DNA from: Burkholderiales bacterium
GTDB lineage: Bacteria > Pseudomonadota > Gammaproteobacteria > Burkholderiales > Burkholderiaceae_F
DNA: 64,000 bases
Reading direction: 5' to 3'
Assembly (NCBI GenBank): GCA_016716275.1
Contig: JADJWR010000004.1
Coordinates: forward strand, 77,758 to 141,757
A program made the translations under genes and the position numbers. A model generated the notes under the pieces. The model made no database searches. It saw only the letters and a list, made by a program, of their open reading frames with translations, and was not told where the DNA came from. This document shows, in pieces, positions 51,048 to 61,152 of this stretch (position 1 is the stretch's first letter; every line of letters starts with the position of its first letter).

Positions 51048-51272
51048 ATGGGCGACGCGAAGCAGCCTCCCGTGTGGCGCCAGCCCACCGGCGCGGCGGT
51101 GTCGTGCATCGAAAAGCTCAAGGTGCTGAACGAGAACTACCGCGAGCTCGCCCAGCTGACACAGGACGCTTTCGAGGACGCGCTGCTGATGGACTGCGAC
51201 GAGACGCAGGTCCGGCAGGCGCTGCACGAACTGGTCGACTCGCTGCACAACCCGTATCGGGGCCGGATGTGA
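51048..51272 (+). CDS. Small conserved-type hypothetical protein in the arr operon
   Basis: A 74-residue product I cannot assign. It contains SCIEKLKVLNENYRELAQLT followed by DAFEDALLMDCDETQVRQAL, HELVDSLHNPYRGRM, all helical and acidic. A good ribosome site, AAGGAGGG, precedes ATG 51048. Two Cys (SC and MDC) are notable. It lies between the chaperone gene and arsR, so it may be a small partner of the molybdoenzyme or of arsenic sensing (inference only). Confidence 0.7.
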   Translation: MGDAKQPPVWRQPTGAAVSCIEKLKVLNENYRELAQLTQDAFEDALLMDCDETQVRQALHELVDSLHNPYRGRM

Positions 51273-51303
51273 GGAGCGGCCTACGCCGCGTCACACGAAG
51301 GTC

Positions 51304-51329
51304 ATTTATATTTTGATAATCTTCGAACC
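51304..51329 (+). promoter_or_regulatory. A/T-rich arsR promoter/operator region
   Basis: ATTTATATTTTGATAATCTTCG sits right before the arsR ATG at 51330, in an otherwise GC-rich sequence. TATATT and GATAAT are possible -10 elements. ArsR repressors usually bind such A/T-rich sites with ATAT/TTGAT character and block their own promoter until arsenite binds. Confidence 0.5.
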
Positions 51330-51692
51330 ATGAAACCGAAGAACGTGGTCACGGCGCTCGCTGCGCTGGCCCAGGACACCCGGCTGGCGGTCTATCGAAT
51401 GCTGGTGCAGCAGGGACCGTCCGGGCTGGCGGCCGGCGAGATCGCCAGCCGGCTCGACATCCCGCCGGCCACACTCAGCTTCCACCTGAAGGAGCTGGCG
51501 CAGGCCGGGCTGGCCACGTCGCGCCAGCAAGGCCGCTTCGTCTACTACGCGGCGAACTTCGAGGCGATGAACGCGCTGGTCGCCTTCCTCACCGAGAACT
51601 GCTGCGCCGCCGACTGCGGCCCGGCCTGCGCGCCGGTGGTGGCCTGCGAGCCGGTGAAGGTCGTGCGCAGCGCGAAGAAGAGCCGGGCCTGA
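51330..51692 (+). CDS. arsR: ArsR family arsenite-responsive repressor
   Basis: A 120-residue winged-helix repressor. The DNA-binding helix region is IASRLDIPPATLSFHLKELA, followed by RFVYYAANFEAMN. The C-terminus has ENCCAADCG, a CC-x3-C group like the three arsenite-binding cysteines of the Acidithiobacillus-type ArsR, and more Cys after it. Arsenite binding should release it from the A/T-rich operator just upstream. The arsC start overlaps its stop (TGATG), so arsR-arsC-acr3 is one unit. Confidence 0.95.
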   Translation: MKPKNVVTALAALAQDTRLAVYRMLVQQGPSGLAAGEIASRLDIPPATLSFHLKELAQAGLATSRQQGRFVYYAANFEAMNALVAFLTENCCAADCGPACAPVVACEPVKVVRSAKKSRA

Positions 51693-52244
51693 TGCCACCC
51701 TCGCCGAGCACCGCTGCGATGATCCCGAACCGAAAGCCCTACGACGTGCTGTTCCTGTGCACCGGCAATTCGGCGCGCTCGATCCTCGCCGAGGCGCTGC
51801 TCAACGCGATGGGCGGCGGCCGCTTCCGCGCCCACTCGGCCGGCAGCCATCCGAAGGGCGCCGTCAATCCGCATGCCCTGAAACTGCTGGCGCGCAGCCG
51901 CCTGCCGACCGAGGGGCTGCGCAGCAAGAGCTGGGACGAGTTCGCCGCGCCCGGCGCGCCGTCGCTCGATTTCGTCTTCACCGTATGCGACTCGGCTGCC
52001 GGCGAGGTCTGCCCGATCTGGCCGGGCCAGCCGATGAGCGCGCACTGGGGCATTGCCGATCCGGCGGCGGTCACTGGCAGCGAAGCGGCAATCGACCGCG
52101 CCTTCTTTGCCGCCTACGAGCAGCTGCAGCGCCGCATCAGCCTGTTCACCAGCCTGCGCCTCGATCAACTCGACCGGGTCGCCCCTGAAGCAGCGCATCG
52201 ACGAGATCGGCCGCACCAGCGATGCCGCCGCTGCGTCGTCGTAA
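51692..52244 (+). pseudogene. arsC: Thioredoxin-type arsenate reductase ArsC with a +1 frameshift near the C-terminus
   Basis: ArsC reduces cytosolic arsenate to arsenite. The low-molecular-weight phosphatase fold is clear: CTGNSARS at residues 23-30, and the redox pair C99 and C107 in VCDSAAGEVCPIW. The frame then breaks near 52181-52185: reading CGCCCCTGA with one C removed gives the expected ALKQRIDEIGRTSDAAAASS and a stop at 52242-52244. As written, the frame runs on 621 residues through acr3. The catalytic core is complete, so activity may persist. The four-C run suggests a slippage or sequencing indel. Confidence 0.85.
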
Positions 52245-52265
52245 GTCGCCCACAGCCTGCCGACG

Positions 52266-53378
52266 ATGGGCTCTCCCGCCGCGACCGCGCCGCCACCGGT
52301 GACCTCGATGAGCGTCTTCGAGCGCTACCTGACGGTGTGGGTGGCGATCTGCATCGTCGCCGGCATCGCTCTGGGTCAGCTCTTCCCGGCGCCGGTGCAG
52401 GCGGTAGGCCACATGGAACTCGCCCAGGTCAACCTGCCGGTCGGCGTGCTGATCTGGGTGATGATCATCCCGATGCTCGCGAAGATCGACTTCGGCGCCC
52501 TGGGCCAGGTGCGCCAGCACGTTCGCGGCATCGGCGTGACGCTCTTCATCAACTGGGCGGTCAAGCCCTTCTCGATGGCGCTGCTGGCCTGGATCTTCAT
52601 CCGCCAGGTATTCGCGCCGTACCTGCCGGCCGAGCAACTCGACAGCTACGTCGCCGGGCTGATCCTGCTCGCGGCCGCGCCGTGCACGGCGATGGTGTTC
52701 GTCTGGAGCCGGCTTACCGGCGGCGATGCGTACTTCACGCTGAGCCAGGTCGCCCTGAACGACACCATCATGATCTTCGCCTTCGCGCCGATCGTCGCCC
52801 TGCTGCTCGGGCTGTCGTCGATCACCGTGCCGTGGGACACGCTGCTGATCTCGGTCGGCATGTACATCGTCATTCCGGTGGTGATCGCCCAGCTCATCCG
52901 CGCGCAGGTGCTGGCGCGCGGCGGCCCGCCGGCGCTCGACGCGTTGCTGCAACGGATCGGCCCGTGGTCGATCGGCGCGCTGCTGGCCACCCTGGTGCTG
53001 CTGTTCGCCTTCCAGGGCGGGCAGATCCTGCGCCAGCCGCTGGTCATCGCCATGCTGGCGGTGCCGATCCTGATCCAGGTGTTTTTCAACGCCAGCCTCG
53101 CCTACTGGCTGAACCGCAAGGTGGGCGAGAAGCACTCGGTCGCCTGCCCCTCGGCGCTGATCGGTGCGTCGAACTTCTTCGAACTGGCGGTGGCCGCGGC
53201 GATCAGCCTGTTCGGCTTCGATTCCGGCGCGGCGCTGGCGACAGTCGTCGGCGTGCTGATCGAGGTGCCGGTGATGCTGCTCGTCGTGCGCGTGGTCAAC
53301 GCCAGCAGGGGCTGGTACGAGCGCGGCGCGGCAAAGAAAAGCCCCTCTCCCACATCAGCGGCAGAGGGGCGTGGCTGA
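52266..53378 (+). CDS. acr3: Arsenite efflux transporter Acr3
   Basis: Acr3 pumps arsenite out of the cell using the membrane potential. The 370-residue product has about ten hydrophobic segments and the family features VNLPVGVLIWVMIIPMLAKI, LAAAPCTAMVFVWSRLTGGD, with the conserved Cys of the APCTAMV loop, and DTIMIFAFAPIV. ATG 52266 is used; an ATG at 52308 (MSVFERYLTVW) is a possible later start. It begins 21 bases after the corrected arsC stop. Its end overlaps the terminator of the opposite-strand transporter gene. Confidence 0.95.
   Translation: MGSPAATAPPPVTSMSVFERYLTVWVAICIVAGIALGQLFPAPVQAVGHMELAQVNLPVGVLIWVMIIPMLAKIDFGALGQVRQHVRGIGVTLFINWAVKPFSMALLAWIFIRQVFAPYLPAEQLDSYVAGLILLAAAPCTAMVFVWSRLTGGDAYFTLSQVALNDTIMIFAFAPIVALLLGLSSITVPWDTLLISVGMYIVIPVVIAQLIRAQVLARGGPPALDALLQRIGPWSIGALLATLVLLFAFQGGQILRQPLVIAMLAVPILIQVFFNASLAYWLNRKVGEKHSVACPSALIGASNFFELAVAAAISLFGFDSGAALATVVGVLIEVPVMLLVVRVVNASRGWYERGAAKKSPSPTSAAEGRG
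53335..53370 (-). terminator. Terminator of the minus-strand DASS transporter, inside the acr3 end
   Basis: GCCCCTCT (53341-53348) and AGAGGGGC (53363-53370) form a perfect 8-bp stem. Read on the minus strand it is followed by TTTTCTTTGC. It lies within the last codons of acr3, so the two convergent units overlap slightly. Confidence 0.75.
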
Positions 53379-53393
53379 GGGGACAGTCTCGGT

Positions 53394-54911
53394 TCAGCCG
53401 ATCATCGCCAGCCACGGCACACCGATCACCAGCAGCGCGACGAAGAAGATCACGCCGAAGATCGCGCCGAGCCGCCAGTAATCCCTGGCGGGGATGTAGC
53501 CGCTGCCGTAGTAGACGGGGCTCGGCCCGGTGGCATACGGGGTCAGTATGCCCATGATGCCGAGCGTCATCACCAGCAGCAGGGCGAACATGCGCATGTC
53601 CATGCCCGGCACGCCCATGCCGACCGCCAGCATCACCGGCAGCATCGCCGTCACGTGGGCGGTGATGCTGGCGAACAGGTAGTGGGTGAAGTAGAACACC
53701 GCCACCAGCAGCAGCATCGCCACCATCGGCGAGAAACCGGCCATCTGGCTGCCCACCGTGTCGGCGAACCACTTGACGAAGCCGACCTTGTTCAGCCCGC
53801 CGGCCAGCGCCACCAGGGTGGCGAACCAGACCAGCGTGTTCCAGGCCGCCTTGTTGGCCAGGATGTCGTCCCAGCTGACCACGCGAAGCAGGACCATCAG
53901 CACGATCACCGCCATCGCCACCGTGGTGGCGTTGATCACGGCGCCGCCGAAGATCCACAGCGCCAGCGCCATCAGCACCAGCACCGCCAGTTCGATCTCG
54001 CGCAGCGTCAAGCTGCCGAGCTTGGCCAGTTCGGCGCCGGCCCACTTGGGCACCTCGTCGCCGCTCTTCACTTCCGGCGGATACAGCAGGTATGTCAGCA
54101 GCGGCAGCAGCAGCAGCAGCGCGATGCCGACTGGCGCGAAGGCGATGAACCAGTCGGTCCAGCTGATCGCCACGCCGGCCGTCTTGCTGGCCATCTCGGT
54201 GGCCAGCAGGTTCGGCGCCATGCCGGTGACGAACATCGAGCTGGTGATGGTGGTGGCGGCGATCGCCGTCCACATCAGGTAACCGCCGATCTTCCGCGAC
54301 GACGGGTCGTTCGGCTTGCTGTCGTACAACGCCGGCAGGTTGCGGATTACCGGGTAGATGGTGCCGCCGCTGCGCGCGGTGTTCGACGGCGTGAACGGCG
54401 CCAGCAGCACGTCGGCGATGGTGACCGCATAGCCGAGCGTGAGCGTTCGCCTGCCCATCGCCTTGACCAGCACCAGCGCGATGCGCTTGCCCAAGCCGCT
54501 CTTCTCGTAGCCGAGCGCGAACATGAACGCGGCGAATATGAGCCAGACCACCGTGTTGGAGAAGCCTGAAAGCGCCCAGGTCAGGCTGGCGTTGGCCGGC
54601 TTGAAGCCCGCCTTGGCCAGCTCGGCCGGGCCGAACAGCACGTATGGCGACAGCAGGGTGACGAGCACCACGCCGATCAGGCCGATCGCCGCGCCCGGCA
54701 GCGGTTCGACCATCAGGCCGACGATGACGCCGGCGAAGATGGCGAAGAAGTACCAGGCATGCTGGGCCAGGCCTTCAGGTGGGGGAATGATTGCGATGAC
54801 GCCGGCCACTATGACCGGCAGTAGCGCCTTCCAGGGAAACCCGTGTGCCGCCTTTTGGACGGTTGGGGTCCCAGGGGCCGTTGCGCCACGTTCAGCGAGC
54901 GCATTTGCCAT
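53394..54911 (-). CDS. DASS family dicarboxylate transporter, CitT/SODiT-type
   Basis: The 505-residue product has about 12-14 hydrophobic segments. The DASS signatures are APFTPSNTARSGGTIYPVIR, where the SNT is the sodium/substrate motif, and LGIMGILTPYATGPSPVYYG with a second TPYATG element. It is related to CitT and TtdT antiporters of fumarate, succinate, citrate or tartrate; the substrate here is not certain. GGAGG precedes ATG 54911. It follows a similar gene at 55097 on the same strand. Confidence 0.92.
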   Translation of the reverse strand: MANALAERGATAPGTPTVQKAAHGFPWKALLPVIVAGVIAIIPPPEGLAQHAWYFFAIFAGVIVGLMVEPLPGAAIGLIGVVLVTLLSPYVLFGPAELAKAGFKPANASLTWALSGFSNTVVWLIFAAFMFALGYEKSGLGKRIALVLVKAMGRRTLTLGYAVTIADVLLAPFTPSNTARSGGTIYPVIRNLPALYDSKPNDPSSRKIGGYLMWTAIAATTITSSMFVTGMAPNLLATEMASKTAGVAISWTDWFIAFAPVGIALLLLLPLLTYLLYPPEVKSGDEVPKWAGAELAKLGSLTLREIELAVLVLMALALWIFGGAVINATTVAMAVIVLMVLLRVVSWDDILANKAAWNTLVWFATLVALAGGLNKVGFVKWFADTVGSQMAGFSPMVAMLLLVAVFYFTHYLFASITAHVTAMLPVMLAVGMGVPGMDMRMFALLLVMTLGIMGILTPYATGPSPVYYGSGYIPARDYWRLGAIFGVIFFVALLVIGVPWLAMIG

Positions 54912-55096
54912 GGAGACCTCCGAGGTGCTGCAGTGGATGGAACAGCGAGAAAGCGAGACCCGCTCCTTGCGGGAAATTCAAGTCAACGGTCGAATTGTCG
55001 TCACACGGACACGTGACCATGTGCCTTGGGTCAAGAGTCGCGGCCTTGCCGGCCGTGCGCGTGCCTGGACGGCAACGGGGCGCCGGACAGAAGCGG

Positions 55097-56500
55097 TCAG
55101 CCGGTGACCAGAAGCAGCCAGGCCGTTCCGATCAGCAGGAACACGGCCATGAAGAACAGGGTGATGAACAGGCCGAGCCGGTAGAGCTCGCGCTGCGTCA
55201 GGTAGCCGCTGCCGACGAAGATGACGTTCTGGCTGCCGGCCTGCGGCGTGATTACCGAGAAGTAGCTGCTGGCGAACAGCAGCGCGAACGCCATCAGCGG
55301 CGCCGGCACCCCGCCGCGCACGCCGACGTCGAGGAATACGCCGAGCAGGGCCAGCACCTGCGACGACTGGCTGACGAACATGTAGTGGATCGCGACGTAG
55401 ATGACGATCAGCGTCACGTAGGTCATCGGCCACGACAGGCCGACCATGTGCGACGCCAGCCGCTGGCCCGCGTAGCCCATGAAGCCGAGCTCGTTCAGCT
55501 GCCCGCTCATGGCGAAAAGCACCGCCAGCCAGAGGAAGGTGGCGAGCGTGTCTCCCTGCGTGGCGATGTCGTCGGCCGTCAGCACGTTGGCCAGCAGCAG
55601 CAGTCCGAGCCCACCGAAGGCGATGCTGGTGACGTTCAACTGCAGCGCGTCGGCGAAGACCCAGCCCGCCACCATCAGTACGAACACCACGGCCGTGATC
55701 CGCTCGTCGCGCGACAGCGGCCCCAATGTTGCCAGCGCCTTGCGCGCGGCGACCGGGGCTTCCGGCGTGTCGCCCACGCCGGGCGGGAACAGCCGCGAGA
55801 CGACGAGCGGCAGCAGCAGGATCGCCGTCAGCGCCGGCACCGACGCGGCGAGAAGCCACTTGCCGAAATTGATCTCCAGCCCGAAGTCCCGAACGACCTG
55901 GATGCCGATCGGATTGGCCGAGGTAGCCGTCATCCAGAGTGCCGACGAGACGGCGAGGCTCGCCATCGAGCAGAACATCAGGTAGGCGCCGAGCCGTCGG
56001 CCCTCGGGATCGTCGGGCTTCGAACCGGATCCCTGCGCCACCGACAGCACGATCGGGAACAGCACGCCGCCGCGCGCGGTGTTGCTGGGGAACGCCGGCG
56101 CGATCACCGCGTCTGTGAGCACGATGCTGTAGGCCAGTCCATGCGCCGAGCTTCCGAACCGGCTCACCATGAACAGGCTGATGCGCCGGCCGAGGCCGGA
56201 CTTGACGACCGCCTGCGCCACCAGGAAGGCAATCACCACCAGCAGCACGCTGGCGTTGGCAAAGCCGCTGAAGGCCTTCGCCGGAGAGATCGTTTCGGTC
56301 AGCACCACCGCGGCCACCGCCAGCATGGTCGAGGTCAGCAGCGGGAACGCGCCCAGCAGCACCGCCGCGATCGAAGCGACGAACACCGCGAACAGGTGCC
56401 ACGCGGGCGCGGTCAGGCCTTGCGGAACCGGCACGAACCAGATGCCGATCGCCAGCGCGAACGGCGCCGCGCGCTTCAGCAGCAGGCCGGTGCTGATCAC
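55097..56500 (-). CDS. DASS family anion:sodium or dicarboxylate transporter
   Basis: The 467-residue product is a second member of the same superfamily but of a different subgroup: VIAPAFPSNTARGGVLFPIV carries the first SNT motif, and YFSVITPQAGSQNVIFVGSG the second. About 12 helices are present. The start is GTG 56500, with GGGAGG 9 bases upstream, and overlaps the stop of the lipoprotein gene (GTGA), which supports it. The 185-base gap to the next DASS gene holds no gene. Substrate unknown. Confidence 0.9.
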   Translation of the reverse strand: MISTGLLLKRAAPFALAIGIWFVPVPQGLTAPAWHLFAVFVASIAAVLLGAFPLLTSTMLAVAAVVLTETISPAKAFSGFANASVLLVVIAFLVAQAVVKSGLGRRISLFMVSRFGSSAHGLAYSIVLTDAVIAPAFPSNTARGGVLFPIVLSVAQGSGSKPDDPEGRRLGAYLMFCSMASLAVSSALWMTATSANPIGIQVVRDFGLEINFGKWLLAASVPALTAILLLPLVVSRLFPPGVGDTPEAPVAARKALATLGPLSRDERITAVVFVLMVAGWVFADALQLNVTSIAFGGLGLLLLANVLTADDIATQGDTLATFLWLAVLFAMSGQLNELGFMGYAGQRLASHMVGLSWPMTYVTLIVIYVAIHYMFVSQSSQVLALLGVFLDVGVRGGVPAPLMAFALLFASSYFSVITPQAGSQNVIFVGSGYLTQRELYRLGLFITLFFMAVFLLIGTAWLLLVTG

Positions 56501-57063
56501 GGTTTCGAGCCTCCCGCCGCTGCCGCCGATGGCGATCCGCCACGCACCCGGCCCTTCAATCCAACCGACTGGCCCTGCACCGTGCCGTCCTCGGTCTCGA
56601 GGACGAACCGCCACGAGAACTCGTAGGTGCCGGTTGCCCCCGAGTAGCGCCCCGTGCCGCCGACGATGGTGCCGACGATCCGGTTGCCCGTCGCCGTGCC
56701 TTCGCCGCGCAGTTCGCTGAACACCTGGTCGCCGCGCTCATCGGTCCACACGCTGCGGCCGACCATGCCGGCGGCGCTGTCGTTGAGCACGACCACCTCG
56801 GCGCGAAATCCGACGCCCGGCCGCGACGGCCCGGCGAGCAGCAGCGATCCGTTCAGGTTCGCGATCGAGGCCTGTCGATCGGCTCCGAGCCGGATCGTGT
56901 GGCGGCTGCCCGCCGCTGTCCAGGTTCCCTGGAACTCGCGCCACGCGTCGCCCGAGGAAAGTGCTTCCGATGGTCGAGAAGCGGGACCGCAGGCGGCCAG
57001 GGTCAGCAGCGCGGCGAGAGCGGCCGAGCCGATGCAATACGGCATGCCGGCGATCCGGTTCAT
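56497..57063 (-). CDS. Putative beta-barrel-like lipoprotein
   Basis: The 188-residue product has a signal peptide and lipobox (LLTLAACGPA, about residues 18-27). The body has a repeated Gly-rich strand pattern, GTATGNRIVGTIVGGTGRYS and GATGTYEFSWRFVLETEDGT, like small beta-barrels of the dirigent/allene-oxide-cyclase type, but I cannot assign it. It lies directly before the DASS gene and overlaps it, so the pair is translationally coupled. A start at 57045 (second Met) is also possible. Confidence 0.7.
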   Translation of the reverse strand: MNRIAGMPYCIGSAALAALLTLAACGPASRPSEALSSGDAWREFQGTWTAAGSRHTIRLGADRQASIANLNGSLLLAGPSRPGVGFRAEVVVLNDSAAGMVGRSVWTDERGDQVFSELRGEGTATGNRIVGTIVGGTGRYSGATGTYEFSWRFVLETEDGTVQGQSVGLKGRVRGGSPSAAAAGGSKP

Positions 57064-57270
57064 CGCGAACCTTGCCTGCTCCGAGGTCTCGAGTGAGCGA
57101 CCTGCGAGTCGCACTACACCAGCGCGCAGAAGGAACGTCAACGAATTTTGGCGAGGTCGGTGCCGCGGCCGGGTTCGCCGAAGCTCGGCGCGCGGCTGCG
57201 GAGGCTGGGTAAGATGCGACGGGTGGTGCACGGGCACCAGTAGACGTCTTGCCGGAAAGAGAGGTCACTC

Positions 57271-58635
57271 ATGAATTCGTGGGGCAGGCTTTTTTTCATG
57301 CGCCTCCTGGTGATGCTGGTCGCCGCCTCTGCCGTCATCAGCGGCACCGCGCGGGCACAGTCCGACCCGCCGCCGCTGAAGCCGGAGGAGATCGAGGCGC
57401 TGGTGGCGCCGATCGCGCTGTATCCGGACTCGCTGCTGTCGCAGGTGCTGATGGCCTCGACCTATCCGCTCGAGATCGTTCAGGCGGCGCGCTGGCTGAA
57501 GGCCAATCCGAGCCTCAAGGGCGACGCTGCCGTCAAGGCGGTCGCGAACCAGCCCTGGGATGTCAGCGTCAAGTCGATGGTCGCGTTCCCGCAGATCCTC
57601 GAGCCGATGGACCAGAAGATCGACTGGACGCAGAAACTCGGCGACGCCTTCCTCGCCGACCAGAAGGCGGTGCTCGATGCCGTGCAGCGGCTGCGCGCCA
57701 AGGCGCAGGCGAGCGGCAACCTGAAGTCGACCGAGCAGCAGAAGGTGGTCGTCGAGCAGCAGGCGCAGCAGCAGGTGATCATCATCGAGCCGGCCAAGCC
57801 GGAAGTGATCTACGTGCCGGCCTACAACCCGACCGTCGTCTACGGCGCCTGGGGCTATCCGGCCTATCCGCCCTACTACTGGCCGCCGTCGCCGATCTAC
57901 TACCCGACTCCCTATTACGGAGCTGGCGTTGCCTGGGGCGCTGCCTGGGGTTTCGCCGCCGGGGCGATATACGGCAACGCCAACTGGGGTGGCGGCGACG
58001 TCAACATCGACATCGACAGGGCGACCAACATCGACCGCAACTTCGACCGTAACAAGGCCAGTGGCGGCAAGTGGCAGCATGACGCAGGCCACCGCCAGGG
58101 CGTGTCCTACCGCGACAATGCCAGCCGGCAGAAGTACGGCAAGGACGTCGGCGGCGCCGGCGGACGCCAGGACTACCGCGGCCGTGACGGCGGCGCCGGC
58201 GACCGGGCTGGGGACCGTGCGGGTGACCGAGCCGGGGATCGCGCAGGTGACCGGGCGGGCGATCGCGGCGGTGCCGGTGATCGGGCTGGCGCGGCCGATC
58301 GCGGTGGCGCAGGCGTTGCCGATCGCGGCGGGGGCGCCGATCGGGGCGGCGCCAGCCGCGACAACGCGTTCTCCGGCGTCGGCAACGCCAGCGCGACGCA
58401 GCGTGACTTCAATCGCGGCAGTGCCAGCAACACCTCGATGGCGACCAACCGCGGCGGCGGCGGATACAGCGGCGGCGGCGGATACAGCGGTGGCGGCGGA
58501 TACAGCGGCGGCGGCGCCGGGGCTTCGCGGCCGAGCGCCCCTGCGGCACGGCCAAGCGGCGGCGGTGCGTCACGCGGTGGCGGTGGTGCACCACGCGGTG
58601 GCGGCGGTGGTCGTGGCGGTGGTGGACGGCGCTAA
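57271..58635 (+). CDS. DUF3300 protein with GDRA and GGGGYS repeats
   Basis: The 454-residue product has a signal peptide (residues 1-29, ending TARAQ). The DUF3300 region (about 35-190) begins LKPEEIEALVAPIALYPDSL and includes VVVEQQAQQQVIIIEPAKPE and VIYVPAYNPTVVYGAWGYPA. A Tyr/Pro/Trp-rich stretch follows. The C-terminal 150 residues are low-complexity, with GDRA and GGGGYS repeats and a Gly/Arg tail. DUF3300 proteins are envelope-located, function unknown. AAGAGAGG precedes ATG 57271. The DUF2950 gene follows, a usual neighbour. Confidence 0.9.
   Translation: MNSWGRLFFMRLLVMLVAASAVISGTARAQSDPPPLKPEEIEALVAPIALYPDSLLSQVLMASTYPLEIVQAARWLKANPSLKGDAAVKAVANQPWDVSVKSMVAFPQILEPMDQKIDWTQKLGDAFLADQKAVLDAVQRLRAKAQASGNLKSTEQQKVVVEQQAQQQVIIIEPAKPEVIYVPAYNPTVVYGAWGYPAYPPYYWPPSPIYYPTPYYGAGVAWGAAWGFAAGAIYGNANWGGGDVNIDIDRATNIDRNFDRNKASGGKWQHDAGHRQGVSYRDNASRQKYGKDVGGAGGRQDYRGRDGGAGDRAGDRAGDRAGDRAGDRAGDRGGAGDRAGAADRGGAGVADRGGGADRGGASRDNAFSGVGNASATQRDFNRGSASNTSMATNRGGGGYSGGGGYSGGGGYSGGGAGASRPSAPAARPSGGGASRGGGGAPRGGGGGRGGGGRR
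58198..58269 (+). repeat. 12-nt coding repeats (GDRA x5 plus GDRG) and GGGGYS x3 in the DUF3300 gene
   Basis: Six 12-base units at 58198-58269 each encode GDRA or GDRG but use different codons, so the repeat is conserved at protein level. A second set of three 18-base units encoding GGGGYS lies at 58453-58506. Unit number may vary between strains. Confidence 0.85.
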
Positions 58636-58647
58636 GGGGGCTCGAAA

Positions 58648-59580
58648 ATGCGAATCACGAAGAACTCGAAATGCGCGGCGACGACCCTCCGACTGGCAGG
58701 GCTCGCCGGCGCGCTGGCGCTTTGCTTCACCCTGACACCGGCGGCCTGGGCGCAGCAGAAAGCGTTTCCCTCGCCCGAGGCGGCGATGGAGGCGTTCGTT
58801 GATGCGCTGGCCCGCAGCGACAGCGAGGCGATGAAAGCGGTGCTCGGCGCCGATTACCCGCGTTTCATCCCGCCGGTGGGAGCCGACTACCGTTACCGTT
58901 TCCTTTCCGCCTGGGCAAGAGCGCACGCGGTCAAGCCGCAAGGCGACGGGCGGGCGACCGTGACCGTCGGCACCGACGGTTGGACATTGCCGATCCCGAT
59001 CGTGAAGAAGGCGCAGGGCTGGGAGTTCGACACCCGCGCCGGCGCCGACGAGATGCGCATCCGCCGCATCGGCCGCAACGAACTGGCGGTGATGCAGACC
59101 ATGCTGGCGATCTACGACGCGCAGAAGGAATACGCGATGTTCGATCGCAACGGCGACGGCGTGCGCGAGTACGCGGCCCGATTCGACAGTTCGCCCGGCA
59201 AACGGGACGGCCTGTACTGGCCGGTCAAGACGGGCGAGCCGCCGAGCCCGCTCGGGCCGGCCTTCAGCGCGGCGCAGGCGGCCGGGGGCAGCAGCGCTGC
59301 CGGCTATTACGGGTACCGCTTCAAGCTGCTGAACGCGCAGGGCAGGAGCGCCCCGGGCGGCGCCTACGACTACACGGTGCGCGGCAAGAAGATCGGCGGC
59401 TTTGCCGCCGTCGCCTGGCCGGTCAAGTACGGCGACACCGGCGTGATGACCTTCATGGTAAATCACGACGGCGTCGTGTTCGAGAAGGACCTGGGGCCGA
59501 ACACCGCCGCGCGCGCCGCTGCGATCACGCGCTTCGATCCGGATTCGGGCTGGGTCAAGGTCGACCCGTCCAAGCAGTAG
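58648..59580 (+). CDS. DUF2950 family secreted protein
   Basis: The 310-residue product has a signal peptide ending PAAWAQ (about residue 35). The DUF2950 pattern is seen in AFPSPEAAMEAFVDALARSD, ELAVMQTMLAIYDAQKEYAM, DGLYWPVKTGEPPSPLGPAF and GGFAAVAWPVKYGDTGVMTF. The function is not known. It is encoded 12 bases after the DUF3300 gene, and the two families commonly occur together, so a joint envelope function is likely (inference). A strong terminator follows. Confidence 0.93.
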   Translation: MRITKNSKCAATTLRLAGLAGALALCFTLTPAAWAQQKAFPSPEAAMEAFVDALARSDSEAMKAVLGADYPRFIPPVGADYRYRFLSAWARAHAVKPQGDGRATVTVGTDGWTLPIPIVKKAQGWEFDTRAGADEMRIRRIGRNELAVMQTMLAIYDAQKEYAMFDRNGDGVREYAARFDSSPGKRDGLYWPVKTGEPPSPLGPAFSAAQAAGGSSAAGYYGYRFKLLNAQGRSAPGGAYDYTVRGKKIGGFAAVAWPVKYGDTGVMTFMVNHDGVVFEKDLGPNTAARAAAITRFDPDSGWVKVDPSKQ

Positions 59581-59597
59581 GTCACCGCGTCCTCCAC

Positions 59598-59628
59598 GAA
59601 AACGGGCGCTTGACGCCCGTTTTCTTTT
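59598..59628 (+). terminator. Rho-independent terminator after the DUF2950 gene
   Basis: GAAAACGGGCG (59598-59608) pairs with CGCCCGTTTTC (59614-59624) in a perfect 11-bp stem with a five-base loop, followed by TTTT. It ends the DUF3300-DUF2950 unit. Confidence 0.92.
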
Positions 59629-59777
59629 GATCTTGGTCGCCGGCCGATCCGGCAGCCGGCGTATGTTCTTCGTCAGGTAGCCGTCCCGCTGCGCGTGCAG
59701 TCGCTCATCAGCCCCCGGGTCGGCCGGATTGCGCGCCACAAGGCGGCGCACCAACGATCGGGAACCCGGAGGACTAA

Positions 59778-61125
<1,348 letters not shown>

Positions 61126-61152
61126 CGCCCGCCGGCACTGAAGGGGGTTCCG

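Noticed and set aside
51692..53557. A single 621-residue frame starting as ArsC
   Set aside because: After residue about 163 the sequence is out of frame and overlaps acr3, whose own frame is intact; the extension is a product of the frameshift.
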